A program made the translations under genes and the position numbers. Below, in pieces: positions 21,521 to 32,660 of a DNA stretch of 64,000 nt. Each line of letters starts with the position of its first letter. The first letter of the stretch is position 1. Below the pieces are notes generated by a model that had not been told where the DNA came from, ran no database searches, and saw only the letters and a list, made by a program, of their open reading frames with translations. Origin of the DNA: Sanguinoderma infundibulare (Eukaryota > Basidiomycota > Agaricomycetes > Polyporales > Polyporaceae); the NCBI GenBank assembly GCA_032821775.1, contig JAVLRN010000002.1, positions 1,178,001-1,242,000 on the forward strand. The letters are read 5' to 3'.

Positions 21521-22065
21521 TGTGTCAGGGGGGTCGTTGCGTCCGTGTCATCAGTCGCACGTTCCTTCCCCTTCCCCTTCGACTTCGACGTCGGTGGCCG
21601 GCCTCGCGACGTCGACCGGCCCCTGGATGCCGGAGCAGTCGCGCGCTGATTCGTGACCGGGGCAGCTGCCCTTCCTCGACCTCGCCCTCGTCCGCGTCCG
21701 GAACCCCTCCCCCGTGCCGTACGAGCAGGAGGTTTCGGCGGCAACGAGTCGCTATCCATCTTCTCATCCTCGCTGTCTGGCACGTTCTCCCTCTCCCTCC
21801 CCTTGCCCTTGCCCTTCTTGCTCTTCTTCGACCTCTTGGGCAGCACCGCCTCGAGCCTCCGCACCGCCGCCTTCGGGTCCGAGTCCTCGCTCTCCCTCTC
21901 CTCCGGCCTCGCCCGTGCTCGTGTGCGCTTCTGGCCTGCGACTTTCAGCGGCTCTGCGTAGGGGTCTTCGAACTCGAGTGTGGCCAGAGGTTGGCACGGC
22001 TTCGACGGACCTGCCTTGCCCCCTCCCTTATCCGGTGCTGCGACCGCTCTGCGCGTGGCGAAGGG
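21517..22065 (-). CDS. C-terminal exon of an Arg/Gly/Lys-rich, probably nuclear protein
   Basis: The exon starts after an acceptor (CCTTGTAG) at 22066-22068 and runs to TGA at 21517. It is highly charged and disordered: RRLEAVLPKRSKKSKKGKGK, an acidic PDSEDEKMDSD patch, then a GAR tract (RGRGSGRGRGRGRGR) and a basic tail. GAR tails occur in DNA-repair and RNA-binding proteins; an MRE11-like C-terminus is one possibility but cannot be shown. Upstream exons were not found between 22070 and 22371, so this may be a gene end stranded by rearrangement. Confidence 0.45.
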   Translation of the reverse strand, partial: PFATRRAVAAPDKGGGKAGPSKPCQPLATLEFEDPYAEPLKVAGQKRTRARARPEERESEDSDPKAAVRRLEAVLPKRSKKSKKGKGKGRERENVPDSEDEKMDSDSLPPKPPARTARGRGSGRGRGRGRGRAAAPVTNQRATAPASRGRSTSRGRPPTSKSKGKGKERATDDTDATTPLTQ

Positions 22066-22371
22066 CTACAAGGGCTCAGCGACTCGTCGCGCATCGACCC
22101 CGCTCCAGAGCGCGAGCCGGACAGGCCTCCGTCGGAGAAGTGCGGCGTCGGCAGCAGCGAGCGGTGGTGCGCGCTGCGGTGCTTGTGAGGGGTAGCTCGA
22201 GCGGCATCATCGTTCGCCGACGCAACTCGAAGGTCAGACAATTCGGAGTCACAGAAGCGATATAGCGTATTATCGAATAAGTAACGCGGCGGCCCGCCAC
22301 CCAAAGAACTGTAACTGAGAACCTGCAACCTGAACGGCTGAGGTCATGACGCAATGGTCTTAAGTCAACAT

Positions 22372-24199
22372 TTAGCACTGGGGAATCCTTTCGTTAATTC
22401 CGCTGATATATAGAAATACAGTATCGATCTGACGACCTACCTGATAGTCCTCTACTGAGCCCGACGACATCTCCTGCATATCACCATGCCGTCTCCCGAT
22501 TTGCATGGCCCACAAGTACTCCTCTATCCGTCGCCACTCTTTTGTAACCTCCTTGGATAGGTCGCTGAATGGGTCATACGGACCATCAGGAACCTTCGCC
22601 AGTAGGTTCACATTCAGGCAGGGGAATAGGCGGTCGATAAAAAGCGCCGCCGAATACAGCTCGTGAAGGGCATACCGACCGTGGTAAGGCACCCTGAGGG
22701 TCCGCAATGCGCGATGGCCAACGAACGGCGTATCCGATTCTTCGGGCACCTTGTCGAGGGGGATCGGCGGAAGGGTTAGCTCCGTTAGCCGTGGACAGGA
22801 GCGGGCGACCGCAACAAGGACAGACGGCGTGAGGATCGTGCGCGTCGTGGACCCCTTGCATGAGGACGGAATGTGAAGCTCAGTGAGCTCAGGCCACGCA
22901 GTGACCATTCGAAGGAGGCCCTTGTTGGTGAGGGTAAAGGGCGAGATCTTCTGGAATTCGAGTGTCACCTTGCGCAGGCTGCGGACGCTGAGGGCAGGGA
23001 GGATGACGTCCACGAGCGCGGCGTTCACGGGCCCTTTTTCATCCTCCCAGTATGACTTGTGCGAATACTTGAGTGTAAGCTCGCGGAGCACGAGCTGGCC
23101 TGTCGTAGCGTTGTTCTTGATGGCATCAACGCAGCGGGTGATAATCTGCGGGGATGATTCGGTGTAGAACTCGACAGAATGCGTCTCGAGCGTGTTGATG
23201 GTTGCTACATCAAGGAAACGGTGGATATGCTCAGAGGAACCCCGGACCGTGAGATGTTTGAGATCCTTGAAACAGCCGGAAAATGGGTCGTAGCCTTCGT
23301 GACCGTCCTCCGAGTCCTCCGGTTGTGGCGGAAGGTCTGTCACGTTAATCCGCGCAGCGAGCGAATGGAGAGACGCAGACAATCCAATACATCTGAGCAA
23401 GTTGAAGTCGAGTTCGAAATCGGGGGCGTGAAGCACCTGAATGGTCCCAAGTTCCGCGAAGGGGTAGCAGCATGAAGGAGAAAGCTCCTGGCCATGGCTA
23501 TTCAGAGTGAGTGTCTTGATCCAGGGAGCAGTCGACACAATCTTGCGAACGACGAATTTCACGGCCGCTTCATCCCAATCCCCCAATGAGCCCCCAGTGC
23601 GTTTGCTGGAGCCAAATTGGAGGGCTAAGGACAACGTCCGGAGTTTGGAGGAAATAAACATCACCATAGTGGGGCTTTTGACATCGACGGGCAACACAGA
23701 CAGCTCCTCCAGGTTCGGGAGGAGCGGCTCTGTACCACACCATTGCCCTACGAACGCCCAAGTCGAAGGGTGTACGCAGGACCAACTGTCGCGCTGAGCG
23801 TGTAACACTCTCACGCGCCGAGCGTGGGCCTGGAAGCGGAGCCAGGACTCCAAGGTGATGTCGGCCTCCATCGTCTATTACTGATTTAGTTTGCTATAAT
23901 GTGGTATAATTGAGGTAACTCACGGTGACATGTCTGTTCATTATTGTCTTCTCACGCTTTGAGAAAAGCGCGACTAGGGGAACCATGCTGTCCAGTCGTC
24001 GCCACAGGGCCGTTAGAGCGTGCTTGGAGAGAACACTGGAAGAACGTGCAGCTGCGGCGAGAGTTCTACGAAGCTCCTGCTGAGTTTCCCGGATTGCACC
24101 CCATTCCTTTTCGGCGTGTTCGACCTCCAGGGGAGGCTCGAGATACCCGAATACCTCAGCCAGAACTTGTGGGGTTTGCAAAACTTGGTCTGATGCCAT
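22372..24199 (-). CDS. F-box/LRR-type protein
   Basis: Exon 24199-23924 and exon 23874-22372 join over a 49-nt intron (GTGAGT...AATAG, phase 0), giving up to 592 residues. The F-box-like start is MASDQVLQTPQVLAEVFGYL, with LAAAARSSSVLSKHALTALW. The LRR region includes LRELTLKYS, LTNKGLLRMVTAWPELTELHI and CPRLTELTLPPIPLD. A donor (GTAGGT) follows ...SVEDYQ, so the true C-terminus may be short (acceptor TATATCAG then two codons) rather than the 20-residue readthrough ending at 22372. It appears intact. It diverges more from the 9.3 and 15.7 kb copies than they do from each other. Confidence 0.8.
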
Positions 24200-24811
24200 G
24201 ACAGCTACCTCAGTGGGTCCATAAGTCAGTCATTCTATGCTGGTTGAAGATGACGTGTGCCGTGTTTACCTTCGGTGGGGGAATCTAAACTCCCGTGTAG
24301 TACTGCGCACTACCGGACGGGGCAGATGCGCTGCCAATTTCTTCTGTCAATGCTCATGTAACACGTCCGTATCGAAGCCACAATACTCACAACCTATGAC
24401 CGAGTACGGCTCGATGATAACTAGGCCCCAAGTTACCGCTGGTGGAGCCAAACTAGTGACGGTGGCAGTAGTAGCCTACTTCCGTCCCATGCGTAGGTGC
24501 ACGGACTCAGATGATTGACCTAGCCATCGTTGAGTCAATTTCGCATCAAAATGGGGTAAGGTTGAGAAGTGCTCACGTTGCCCTTATAAGTATCACAAGT
24601 CGATGATGATGGTGTAAAAGTTCAAAGTCACGACTCCAAGCCAGTGCCACGTGTCGTCACAAGCGCTAAAATGACCGAACTTGAACCGACGCCCGGGCAA
24701 AACTTGGAGGCTTGCTAGGAGCCACGACGTTCTGTAAAGCACCGTCGACTACGCCGACTTGCGTTTGTACAGGTGAGTGTAAAGATGGCCTGAAACGCAC
24801 GTCAGGCAGTT
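24200..24811. other. Head-to-head intergenic region between F-box copies
   Basis: About 600 bp between divergently oriented F-box copies. No coding signal is seen; presumably promoter sequence for the minus-strand gene. Confidence 0.4.
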
Positions 24812-24856
24812 GTGGTGCTGCAACCTGTCGGCCAAGTGCTCACCAACTTTACAGAT

Positions 24857-25495
24857 ATGACCGCGGCCGTGCACCGCGCTATCGCTAGTCCTGCGATCCT
24901 TGTACAGATCTTTTCTCAGCTCTCCCCGGGGTGTAATACTATCGACGGTCCAGACCACGTCGACTATGAAGACGAGTCCAAGAAACGCGCGTCGCTCCGT
25001 GGCACATTGGCCACTTGTGCGCTTGTCTGTCGTGCCTTTTCTGGCCTCGCACTGGACGCACAGTGGAGAATCCTGGACGATATTGTCGTCTTGCTCAAGA
25101 TATTGCCTCACACTCTGAGGAGCCTCCCTGGCGGTGACACGGAATCCGATGATGAGACCGGACCCGATGCTAACGAGACTGAACCCGATGACAGGTCGGA
25201 CGAGGGCTCGGATGTGAATCCTGTGCAGCTGGACGTCCTGGTCAGTTCCCTCCTATTCATGCCCGCGCGGTGCACTCTGGGTCTGATAATGTTCCACACA
25301 GAAACTCTAGTCCGACATCCTCTTAAGGCTTCTGATCAACGCACTTGGATATTGTGGATCACGAATGGACATACTATCCAGAGGAGTGGCTTGAAGGTGC
25401 CAACGAGTGCTACTGGTGGTGGACAAAGTCGCAGTGCGCCGTCACTGATCTTGGTCGCATCGAATGCAGTGCCCCGTACTCCAACACTGTGTTGA
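24857..25495 (+). pseudogene. Isolated F-box exon of the LRR family
   Basis: The frame from ATG 24857 gives a first-exon-like protein: IASPAILVQIFSQLSPG, LRGTLATCALVCRAFSGLAL, and RILDDIVVLLKILPHTLRSL, where intact paralogues end exon 1. A Asp/Glu-rich stretch follows (SDDETGPDANETEPDD), and no LRR exon is found before the next gene. Either the gene was truncated by rearrangement, or it encodes a short F-box-only protein with an acidic tail. The frame stays open to 25495 but loses protein character after about 25250. Confidence 0.55.
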
Positions 25496-25802
25496 AAGAG
25501 ACTGATTATTGCATGTTACATACGCATAGGTTGACATCTAGAAACACATAGCTATGCAGCGATTAGAGAATAACAATGCTACAAATACATTAACTTTTTT
25601 CGTCTTCCAAGCAAAGTCCACGAGGAACATCCATATGTTGGGGTCACGAACGCTTCAGACTGAACGCGCGAACCAACTTCCCCGCCCCAGTCCACCGTGA
25701 CTTGAGCGCATCGATGGGAGGCAATGGCTTGTCCCGGTGGACGTAGTTCGCGGTCCTCTGCGCCGCGGGCCAGACGCGGTTGCTAACATACATCGCGTGG
25801 CG

Positions 25803-26455
25803 CTACGTCGGCGGGACGTTCGTCGAGTCCGTCCCGAAGCGGCGGCGTGCGACAGCCTGTCGCGAGGTGTTGCCGACGGCAGCGAGCTCCAGGCTCGTGT
25901 CGTCGTGCCCGTCCTGCAACATGGCCTCGGTAACGACGACGTACTCCGCGGAGTCCGGCGACGACGCAGAATGCGACAAGTCTCCGGCGCTGGCGGCCTC
26001 GGGACCGCCGTCCGCGGGGGCGACGGTCACGAAGTCGCCTGAGGCAAACGCGCCTTGTCGGGCCGCATCCATTGCAGAGAGGACGGCCCCCGAGCTGAAG
26101 CGCTCGTTTTCAAAGTTGAAGTTGAAACGAAGGTGGTTGCCCGCTACCGCGGGCGGTGTGTTTAAAGGAGTGTGAGGATCATCGTCGCTGCCTCCGTCTT
26201 CGTTCTGCACAGGGACCTTCTTGCGCTTGACGGGCCTCCTGGCGCTGGCGGTCTGCTGAACGGGTGGTAGGGCCCTGCCCAAGAGCTGCGATAATGTTGC
26301 GCTTAGCTGCATTTCTCGGCGGGAGCGGCATCGTGTGGTTGAATGAAACTTTAACTTACTACATCCCGCTGGAAACGCATATGCTGAGGCAATGAACCAG
26401 CCGGGACCTGGTAGCGTTCCTGTTCTGAGAACCTTGAACCTGACGGGGACGACAT
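25803..26455 (-). CDS. Unrecognised disordered protein, with conserved-looking frame past its TAG stop
   Basis: Exon 26455-26360 and exon 26285-25803 join over a 74-nt intron (GTAAGT...CGCAG, phase 0), giving 192 residues. The start is MSSPSGSRFSEQERYQVP. A basic patch (RRPVKRKK) could be a nuclear localisation signal. An acidic GGSDDDPHT and a stretch rich in Asn, Phe and Ala follow. The ORF ends in TAG at 25803-25805. The same frame then runs 53 more codons to TGA at 25644, with good protein character (VHRDKPLPPIDALKSRW, ending VRAFSLKRS). I do not recognise the family. A sequencing error, a nonsense allele and readthrough are all possible. Confidence 0.5.
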
Positions 26456-26842
26456 CTTGGACAACAAGTAGAGAGAGGTATAAGCAGAAACGAGTGGCAG
26501 AGAGAATAGCGTACGACGGGGGAAACCCAGGGTCGTCCAATGGGACAACTTATACGTCCCCCCGACAGCTAACATTGATGTAGCCCGCCACAAAGCGCCG
26601 GTCGATGCGACCCGAGTGCCATTGTGCATAAACCGGGTCTCCATGGGGCCGTTATAACAAAGACTAAGCGCATCCCCGTCAAGCTATCATTCTTTGTCGT
26701 TGTTGATCAAGCTCTCGCTACCGGAGGCATGGGTTTGCAAGGCTGTTAGATTGTATGACACGTTGACAGTTATTGAGGATGCAAAAAAGTAATCATGCCA
26801 AACATCATCGTCACGTCACGCCAAAGGTATGCGCTAAAGCGC
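26456..26842. other. Intergenic, no gene supported
   Basis: About 390 bp between the start of one minus-strand gene and the stop of glucosidase II. It probably contains the former's promoter and the latter's 3' end. Confidence 0.4.
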
Positions 26843-29800
26843 TCAGGCCTGGACCAAGATATCCCAGTCGTTCGTTACCGGCAGCTTGGGGTCACGGATG
26901 ACCAGCACGCTCGCGGCCCCCTCCTTCTTGTCCGACGACGAGACGCCAGGGGTGTACGTCCACTGGAGCTCCTTGCCGCCCTCGACCTTGACGCTCGACG
27001 GCTTCACAGGCAATCCGAGAACGACGACCTTCTCGACGCGCACGTCGGCGATGGTCTTCGCGAACGCGTTACCGCTGTCATATGTGGCGAGGGCGACGTG
27101 GTCGACGGCCTCGGCGGGCTTCTGAGCCGCGAGGTTGTGACTACTGATGCGGACGCCCTTGCTCTTCCTCTCCGGCTTCCTCGCCGCGAACTCGCGCCAC
27201 ACGAATTGGCCCTGCTGGTGCGAGAACGTCTCGCCGTCGTCGAGGTAGAGCTCGCCACGAGCGCTGCCCTCGTTGCTAAGCGCTACGCGGAGAGTGAAGG
27301 GGTCGCGCTTCATCAGAGGAGATGAGCGACGAGGACGCTCTCGGGTTGGGATGATGGAACCACCACGGATTAAGACCGGAATCTGGTGCAGTTCGGCGGG
27401 AAGGGTGATTTCCTTGCCCTTAACGTCGCTGCGGTACGCGTTGTTGTTGAAGTAGTCGTAGTAGACCTGTTCGAAGAATCCTAAGGACAAGTACATGACA
27501 CATACAAACCGATGAACTTACCTGGTTCTCAGCGGGGAGGTACACCGTCTGCTCGGTGGAATCCTTAGTAGTGACAGGCTTGACCAACAAGCCAGAGCTG
27601 CCCACGAAGAACTGGTCATCGAGAGAGAAGCCGTTCTCGTCCTGCGGGAACACGATGAAGTGCGGGCGCACAACAGGCAGACCCGTGACGCTCGCCTCGC
27701 GGAACGCGGTGTACCACACCGGCAGCATCGAGTACCGCAGACGGAGCATGTCCCTGATGATGTCCTTGTAGGGTTCGTCCAGTAGGTACGGCTCGCGGCG
27801 CTTCGTGTCAATGTGCGCGTGCGCGCGGAAAAAGGGTGAGAAGATGCCCACTCCGTACCACCGCACGAGCATGTCCGGCTCGGGGTTGCCGAAGAAGCCC
27901 CCGACATCAGCTACACGCAAAACGTATGATCAGGATGGAAGGTGAGACAGAAACGCAAGAGGTTCACGCACATCCAGAGAAACTGAACCCGGCGATGTTG
28001 TTCGCCAGCACCATCTTGACGCCAACGGCCATGTGCTCCCAGGTGCCGAGGTTGTCACCAGTCCACATGGCGCCGAAGCGCTGAGAACCAGCGAAGAAGG
28101 AACGCGTCAGGACGAAAGGCCGTTTGGGGGGATCCGTCCGTGCAGTGATGGCTTGTGACGTGAGGTTGGACTGCGAAATCTGTAAGGCTTTGAATTGGGA
28201 ACGGGGCAAACATGCACTTACGAAGAGCATGCCGTTGATGTTATGGAGATCGCGATGCTCCCAGCCACCGTGGTGGATGTTTTCGCGTGGCATACTGATC
28301 TCCGGGCCATTAAAGATGGACGGCTATGACGCACATCAGCACTGGCCTGGAATAGAAACAACGATCAACGAACCTCGTTCATGTCGTTCCAGATACCAGT
28401 GTCAACAGTGCTCTCAAGCCACGACCACTGGTCACCGTGCTTCTCGGTCTTGAACAGCGACTTCCACCAGTCCCAGCTCCCGGGGTTGAAGAAGTCGACC
28501 CAAGCACTGCTGCCGCTCCAGCACCAGCCCTCGTAGTCCGTCGTTCCGTCGCTCTTCTTGACAACAAGGCCAAGCTCTGTCGCCTGCTTGTAGACGGGGT
28601 AATCGTCCGTTCGCTTCAAGTGTGGGTCGACTATGACGACCATCTTGCGGCTGACGGCCTCGACGTCCTTGATCATGTCGACCGGGTCGGGGAAGTGGCG
28701 CTTGTCCCAGATGAAGTACTTGTGCTCCTCCGAGTACTCGATATCCAGCCAGAACACATCGACGGGTATGTCTTCCTCGTCGAAGCGCTTTTGAACGCTG
28801 CGGACATCGTCCGAGCTCGCGTAGTTCCAACGACACTGGTGGTAGCCGAGAGCCCAGTGGGCGGGGAGAGCAGGGGTGCCGGTCAAGCGGGAGTATTGCG
28901 CGAAGATATCTGCGGGCGTAGGACCGGGGAGAATGAAGACGTCGAGGATACCTGTCTCCGAGAACCAGTGCGAGGTCGAAGACTTGGGACTCGGGTGACC
29001 GACGTCGATCCAGGTCTCAGAACCGACAGCGTTGAAAATGGCAACGGTGGAGTCCGCGGAGTGTGCGTGCATGAATGGAATGGAGCCGTACAAAGACATA
29101 GTCGAGTCCGCAAGGTACTCGAAAACATCGGCGTTGTACAAGCGGTATGGATCGGAGTAATACGCATTCTCGCCAGTAGTAGTGGGCAAGTCAAGACGCG
29201 TCGCGTGTTGAGGAATACCGTAGACATGGCCATGGTGAGGGAAGTCAATGTCAATAGATAGTGACTCGGGACCTGATGGATTGTTCAGAGCAGGAAGGAG
29301 ACTGAACGAGCATTTAACAACGCACCCCTGGGTTTGGGATCCGTAAACGAGCTGAAGGTCTCCTCCCACCACCCGTCCTCCTGATCGCCCTCGAACCAGG
29401 CTGTACGCGGATGAGCACCAAGGACGACCTGGGCGCTGTCGTCGGTGTCCAGACCCTCCTCCGGAACCGCGATGCCCTCCTTGCTCTTCTCCACGGAGTC
29501 CTTCGTGCGGAAATGCTCCATGTGGAGGAGACCGCGGTTGTTCAACACGACCTGCTCCTTCCCATCCCGCAACAGCGTCACCTTCAGCGGCTCAAACGCG
29601 ACCTTGACCTCGACGTTGTTCTTCGCACCATACACCGCCTTGACGCTGTCCTTCGCCACAGTCCACTGGACCTTCTGGCTGACCTTCGGCTCCTCCAGCA
29701 ACGCCCAGGACGCCGCCTCGTCGTAACGCTTCCGCAGACCATCTACCTCGTCCATCCGCACCCGGACTACTCCGTCGTCGTGTATCCGGACATCGAGACT

Positions 29801-30049
29801 AAACTTGACGTCGGGGTAAATGGAGGACTTGACCGCGGCGGTGAACGACGCCTGGTCAGATGACAGAGCAACGCTGGACGCCTCTACAGAGTATGGAGAT
29901 CTCCAGGATGGGTTCTCCGTCGCCCTAGCGGAGAGTGCGCGTCCACGTCGACAGAAACCAGCTTGAGAACATGTCTTGAAGTCGTGAGTTTTAACCGCGA
30001 GAGCCGCGGGGATGGCGGCGAGCACTAAGAGGGAGCCAAATGCTCGCAT
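26843..30049 (-). CDS. gls2: Glucosidase II alpha subunit (GH31)
   Basis: An ER-lumen enzyme that removes the alpha-1,3-linked glucoses from N-glycans after glucosidase I, working with the calnexin cycle (family knowledge). Six exons read by hand: 30049-29326, 29272-28374, 28323-28222, 28179-27972, 27910-27522 and 27466-26843, totalling 981 residues, as expected for the family. The N-terminus is a signal peptide (MRAFGSLLVLAAIPAALA) followed by the FKTCSQAGFCRR element typical of this subunit. The catalytic nucleophile motif is WNDMNE, and the acid/base Asp lies in GSDVGGFFGNP, created by splicing. Other landmarks are HQCRWNY, FWLDIEYSEEHKYF and FFRAHAHIDTKRREP. All splice sites are GT-AG and in phase. 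No defect is seen. Confidence 0.93.
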
Positions 30050-30349
30050 TCCGAGCTACCACCGGGGCTCTCAACGAGTGCTGACAGTCTAGAGGTCGAA
30101 CCAGAGAGAAGAGGAGATGAGGGGAGGAACACGTTGAGTGTACATGAGGTCATTAGCGTCCTACGTGTACACGTTTGAGTGCAGATCAATCTCCGATTAC
30201 TTAATTCTAAAACGCATTTACATCTTATTCAAGATCCGCATACATTATGCAGACGCCGCTTCAAATATTAGAGTCCGCTAGTAGCACCAAGCGTACTTAC
30301 TTGCACTTGGTTTGCTGCAATCATCGGCATTGTCTCCTACCTACTAGCC
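30050..30349. promoter_or_regulatory. Divergent promoter region
   Basis: 300 bp between the start codons of glucosidase II (minus) and the first cyclase-family gene (plus). No TATA box stands out. A shared bidirectional promoter is inferred from geometry alone. Confidence 0.4.
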
Positions 30350-31039
30350 ATGCCGCCAATTTATATCGACCTCTCGCACACTCTCGAACCAGATGTTCAG
30401 ATATACCCTGGGGATCCCATCTTCGCATGCTGCCCAGTACAGACGATTCCGAAGGACGGCTACACCGTTCACAGCGTTTCCATGGGTTCGCACACCGGTA
30501 CTCACGTCGATGCGCCGTGCCACTTCATCGAGGATGGATCACCGATCGATAAACTGCCCCTGTCCACATTCATTGGGAATGCCGTCATTGTGGATGTCAC
30601 TCAGAAGGCTGCGAAAGACAGGATCACCTGGGCCGACGTCGCAGCGTACACGGACACCATCCGGCAGAAGGTCGCCCTCGACCACGGTGCGTTCGTTCTC
30701 TTGCACACGGGGTGGTCCAAGCATTGGAAGTCCGACGCGTACTATGACCACCCTTTTCTCGATGTGGAGGCTGCGAAGAAGCTATTGGAGCTTGGGGTCA
30801 AGGTGATTGGAGTCGATACCCTCAGTCCGGACGAAACTCGCGTGGACGGCTCTGCGCCTGACTTTGCCGTCCACGACGCCGTGCTCGGCGCTGGTGCAGT
30901 CATCGCAGAGAACCTCACCAACCTCTCAGCGATCCAAGCAGGGGATTGGCTTGTCAGCCTCGTCCCCCTCAAGCTCGGCGGGCTGGATGGGTCACCAGTG
31001 CGCGCGTTCGCGTGGAGTGCAGCTTCGCTATCGCAATGA
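30350..31039 (+). CDS. Cyclase / kynurenine-formamidase-like hydrolase, tandem copy 1
   Basis: A 229-residue, apparently intronless member of the putative cyclase family (PF04199, which includes bacterial KynB arylformamidase). The metal-binding signature HTGTHVDAPCHF is present near residue 46. The family landmarks YIDLSHTLEPDVQIYPGDP at the N-terminus, GWSKHW and GVDTLSPDE in the middle, and VSLVPLKLGGLDGSPVRAFA at the end are also present. Family members hydrolyse N-formylkynurenine or related amides/lactones with a divalent metal. The actual substrate here is unknown. ATG 30350 is the first in frame. The next gene is a paralogue in the same orientation. Confidence 0.85.
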   Translation: MPPIYIDLSHTLEPDVQIYPGDPIFACCPVQTIPKDGYTVHSVSMGSHTGTHVDAPCHFIEDGSPIDKLPLSTFIGNAVIVDVTQKAAKDRITWADVAAYTDTIRQKVALDHGAFVLLHTGWSKHWKSDAYYDHPFLDVEAAKKLLELGVKVIGVDTLSPDETRVDGSAPDFAVHDAVLGAGAVIAENLTNLSAIQAGDWLVSLVPLKLGGLDGSPVRAFAWSAASLSQ

Positions 31040-31413
31040 GGAAGGTGCGTGAGCTAATACGGCCAGCTTCTGTTTCGATGGAAGGCAACTGGAAGGCGAA
31101 TCTCACCGCATTGTCACAGCTCACTGCATCCATCAAGGGACCCACAACCCCAGTACCTTCGATGCCAAAAGCCGATGCCAAGTTCCGTACGTTCCCCAAC
31201 CGCCGCCCGTCATGCGAATGTCAGGCGACGCAGCCACGTCCTGTGGTGACTCCAGAAACTGACCATGGATGCGGACCGCGCGCTCCGAATGGCCGTCGAC
31301 GGCACCTACTTAAACGGTGCACCTTCAAGTTCCCCTACCAGTCGTACTCCGCTGTCCTCGTCTCGCAGCCACAAATCCCCCCGCCTCTTCGCTCCTTCAT
31401 CCATCGAAAAAGC

Positions 31414-32103
31414 ATGCCCGACTCATCCCGGACCGTCATCGACCTCAGCCACCCTCTCATCTCGGGCAAAGTCCCCGCGTGCGTCGGTCACCCGTGCTTC
31501 AGCGCCTCGCTCAACTTCAGCCTTGCCAAAGGCGACTTCGCCAACGTCCACGCACTCACCCTCGGTACCCACACCGGCACGCACCTCGACGCGCCCTACC
31601 ACTTCTTCCAGGACGGCGCGACGGTCGACCGCCTCGACCTCTCCCTCCTCGCCGCAGCCCCCGCCGTCGTCGCCGACGTCCGCCACCGCAGCGCGCACGA
31701 GTGCATCACCTGGGAGGACCTCGCGCCCGCCGCCGCTGAGGTCGCCCGCCGGGGCGCGCGCATCCTCCTTCTTTGCACAGGCTGGTCGCGCCACTGGGCG
31801 AAGGACGACTACAGCGATCACCCCTATCTGGACGTCGAGGCCGCCAAGAGGGTGCTAGGGTTGGGCGTTAGGGTGATTGGGCTTGATACGCTCAGCCCAG
31901 ACGAGGTCACGCCCGAGCGGGAGGGCGCGGACGTCCACCGGGCCGTGCTCGGGAGTGGGGGAATCATCGTCGAGAACCTTGCCCGCTTGGACGCGCTGGT
32001 GGAGAGCGGATGGCAAAATGTGACGGTCAGCTTGCTGCCGCTCAATCTGGATGGGTGCGACGGCAGTCCGTTACGGGCGGTCGCGTGGGAGGGGACGGAG
32101 TAG
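31414..32103 (+). CDS. Cyclase / kynurenine-formamidase-like hydrolase, tandem copy 2
   Basis: A 229-residue paralogue of the gene 375 bp upstream. It shares VIDLSHPLISGKVPA, HTGTHLDAPYHFF (metal site), CTGWSRHWAKDDYSDHPYLD, VIGLDTLSPDE and LLPLNLDGCDGSPLRAVAW. The open frame extends upstream of ATG 31414, but the family N-terminus starts right after this Met, so 31414 is chosen. Third codon positions are strongly GC-biased, more so than in copy 1. The intervening 31040-31413 holds no ORF of its own and presumably carries this gene's promoter. Both copies keep all the motif residues, so both may be active, perhaps on different substrates. Confidence 0.85.
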   Translation: MPDSSRTVIDLSHPLISGKVPACVGHPCFSASLNFSLAKGDFANVHALTLGTHTGTHLDAPYHFFQDGATVDRLDLSLLAAAPAVVADVRHRSAHECITWEDLAPAAAEVARRGARILLLCTGWSRHWAKDDYSDHPYLDVEAAKRVLGLGVRVIGLDTLSPDEVTPEREGADVHRAVLGSGGIIVENLARLDALVESGWQNVTVSLLPLNLDGCDGSPLRAVAWEGTE

Positions 32104-32660
32104 TAGCGCAGGTTGGGTTGTACATACGGTTTCTCCGAGTCGTAGGATAGATAATATCTGCTCCAGAGTGTGCAACATCTGGTTGTGAAATACGCAGTCA
32201 CGTAGATGTGTAACTGACCGAGACCACTCGCGATCGTACCCCAGTGCCAATAGGCTCATGGCATTTTTCGAGGGCGATGGGGCACAAGACGATGTTCAGG
32301 ATCTAACCCTAGATTGGCAATGTAGACGCCGGGACCAAGCTGTTGACGTCATTGACTCAACGCCTCAAGTTGATCAGTACTATGTTATGTACCTACAACG
32401 TAGCGACGCAATGCCCAACGGCTGCGACATTACAGTGAACTCTCTTCAGAGTAAGCGGACGCAATTAAAGTCCTGCCTTGATCGCCGGCTGCGCTCACCT
32501 CCCCCGTTCCAATCCCAAATTCTTACCGTACCTTTCACACCAACAGACGACGACAGACATTTAAGAGAAACTTCAGATACCAATGTATTAATGAACTCCT
32601 TCACTGCTTTACTGCATCCCTTCACAAAACAAAACAATACCATAACAATACGATCCATCA
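32104..32660. other. Convergent intergenic region
   Basis: 557 bp between the cyclase-like gene and the 3' end of the ADP-ribosyltransferase-like gene. It is AT-richer than its surroundings and has no protein-like frame. Confidence 0.45.

Noticed and set aside
28437..29261. Plus-strand ORF of 274 codons
   Set aside because: Exactly antisense to GH31 exon 2, which has catalytic motifs and valid splice sites.
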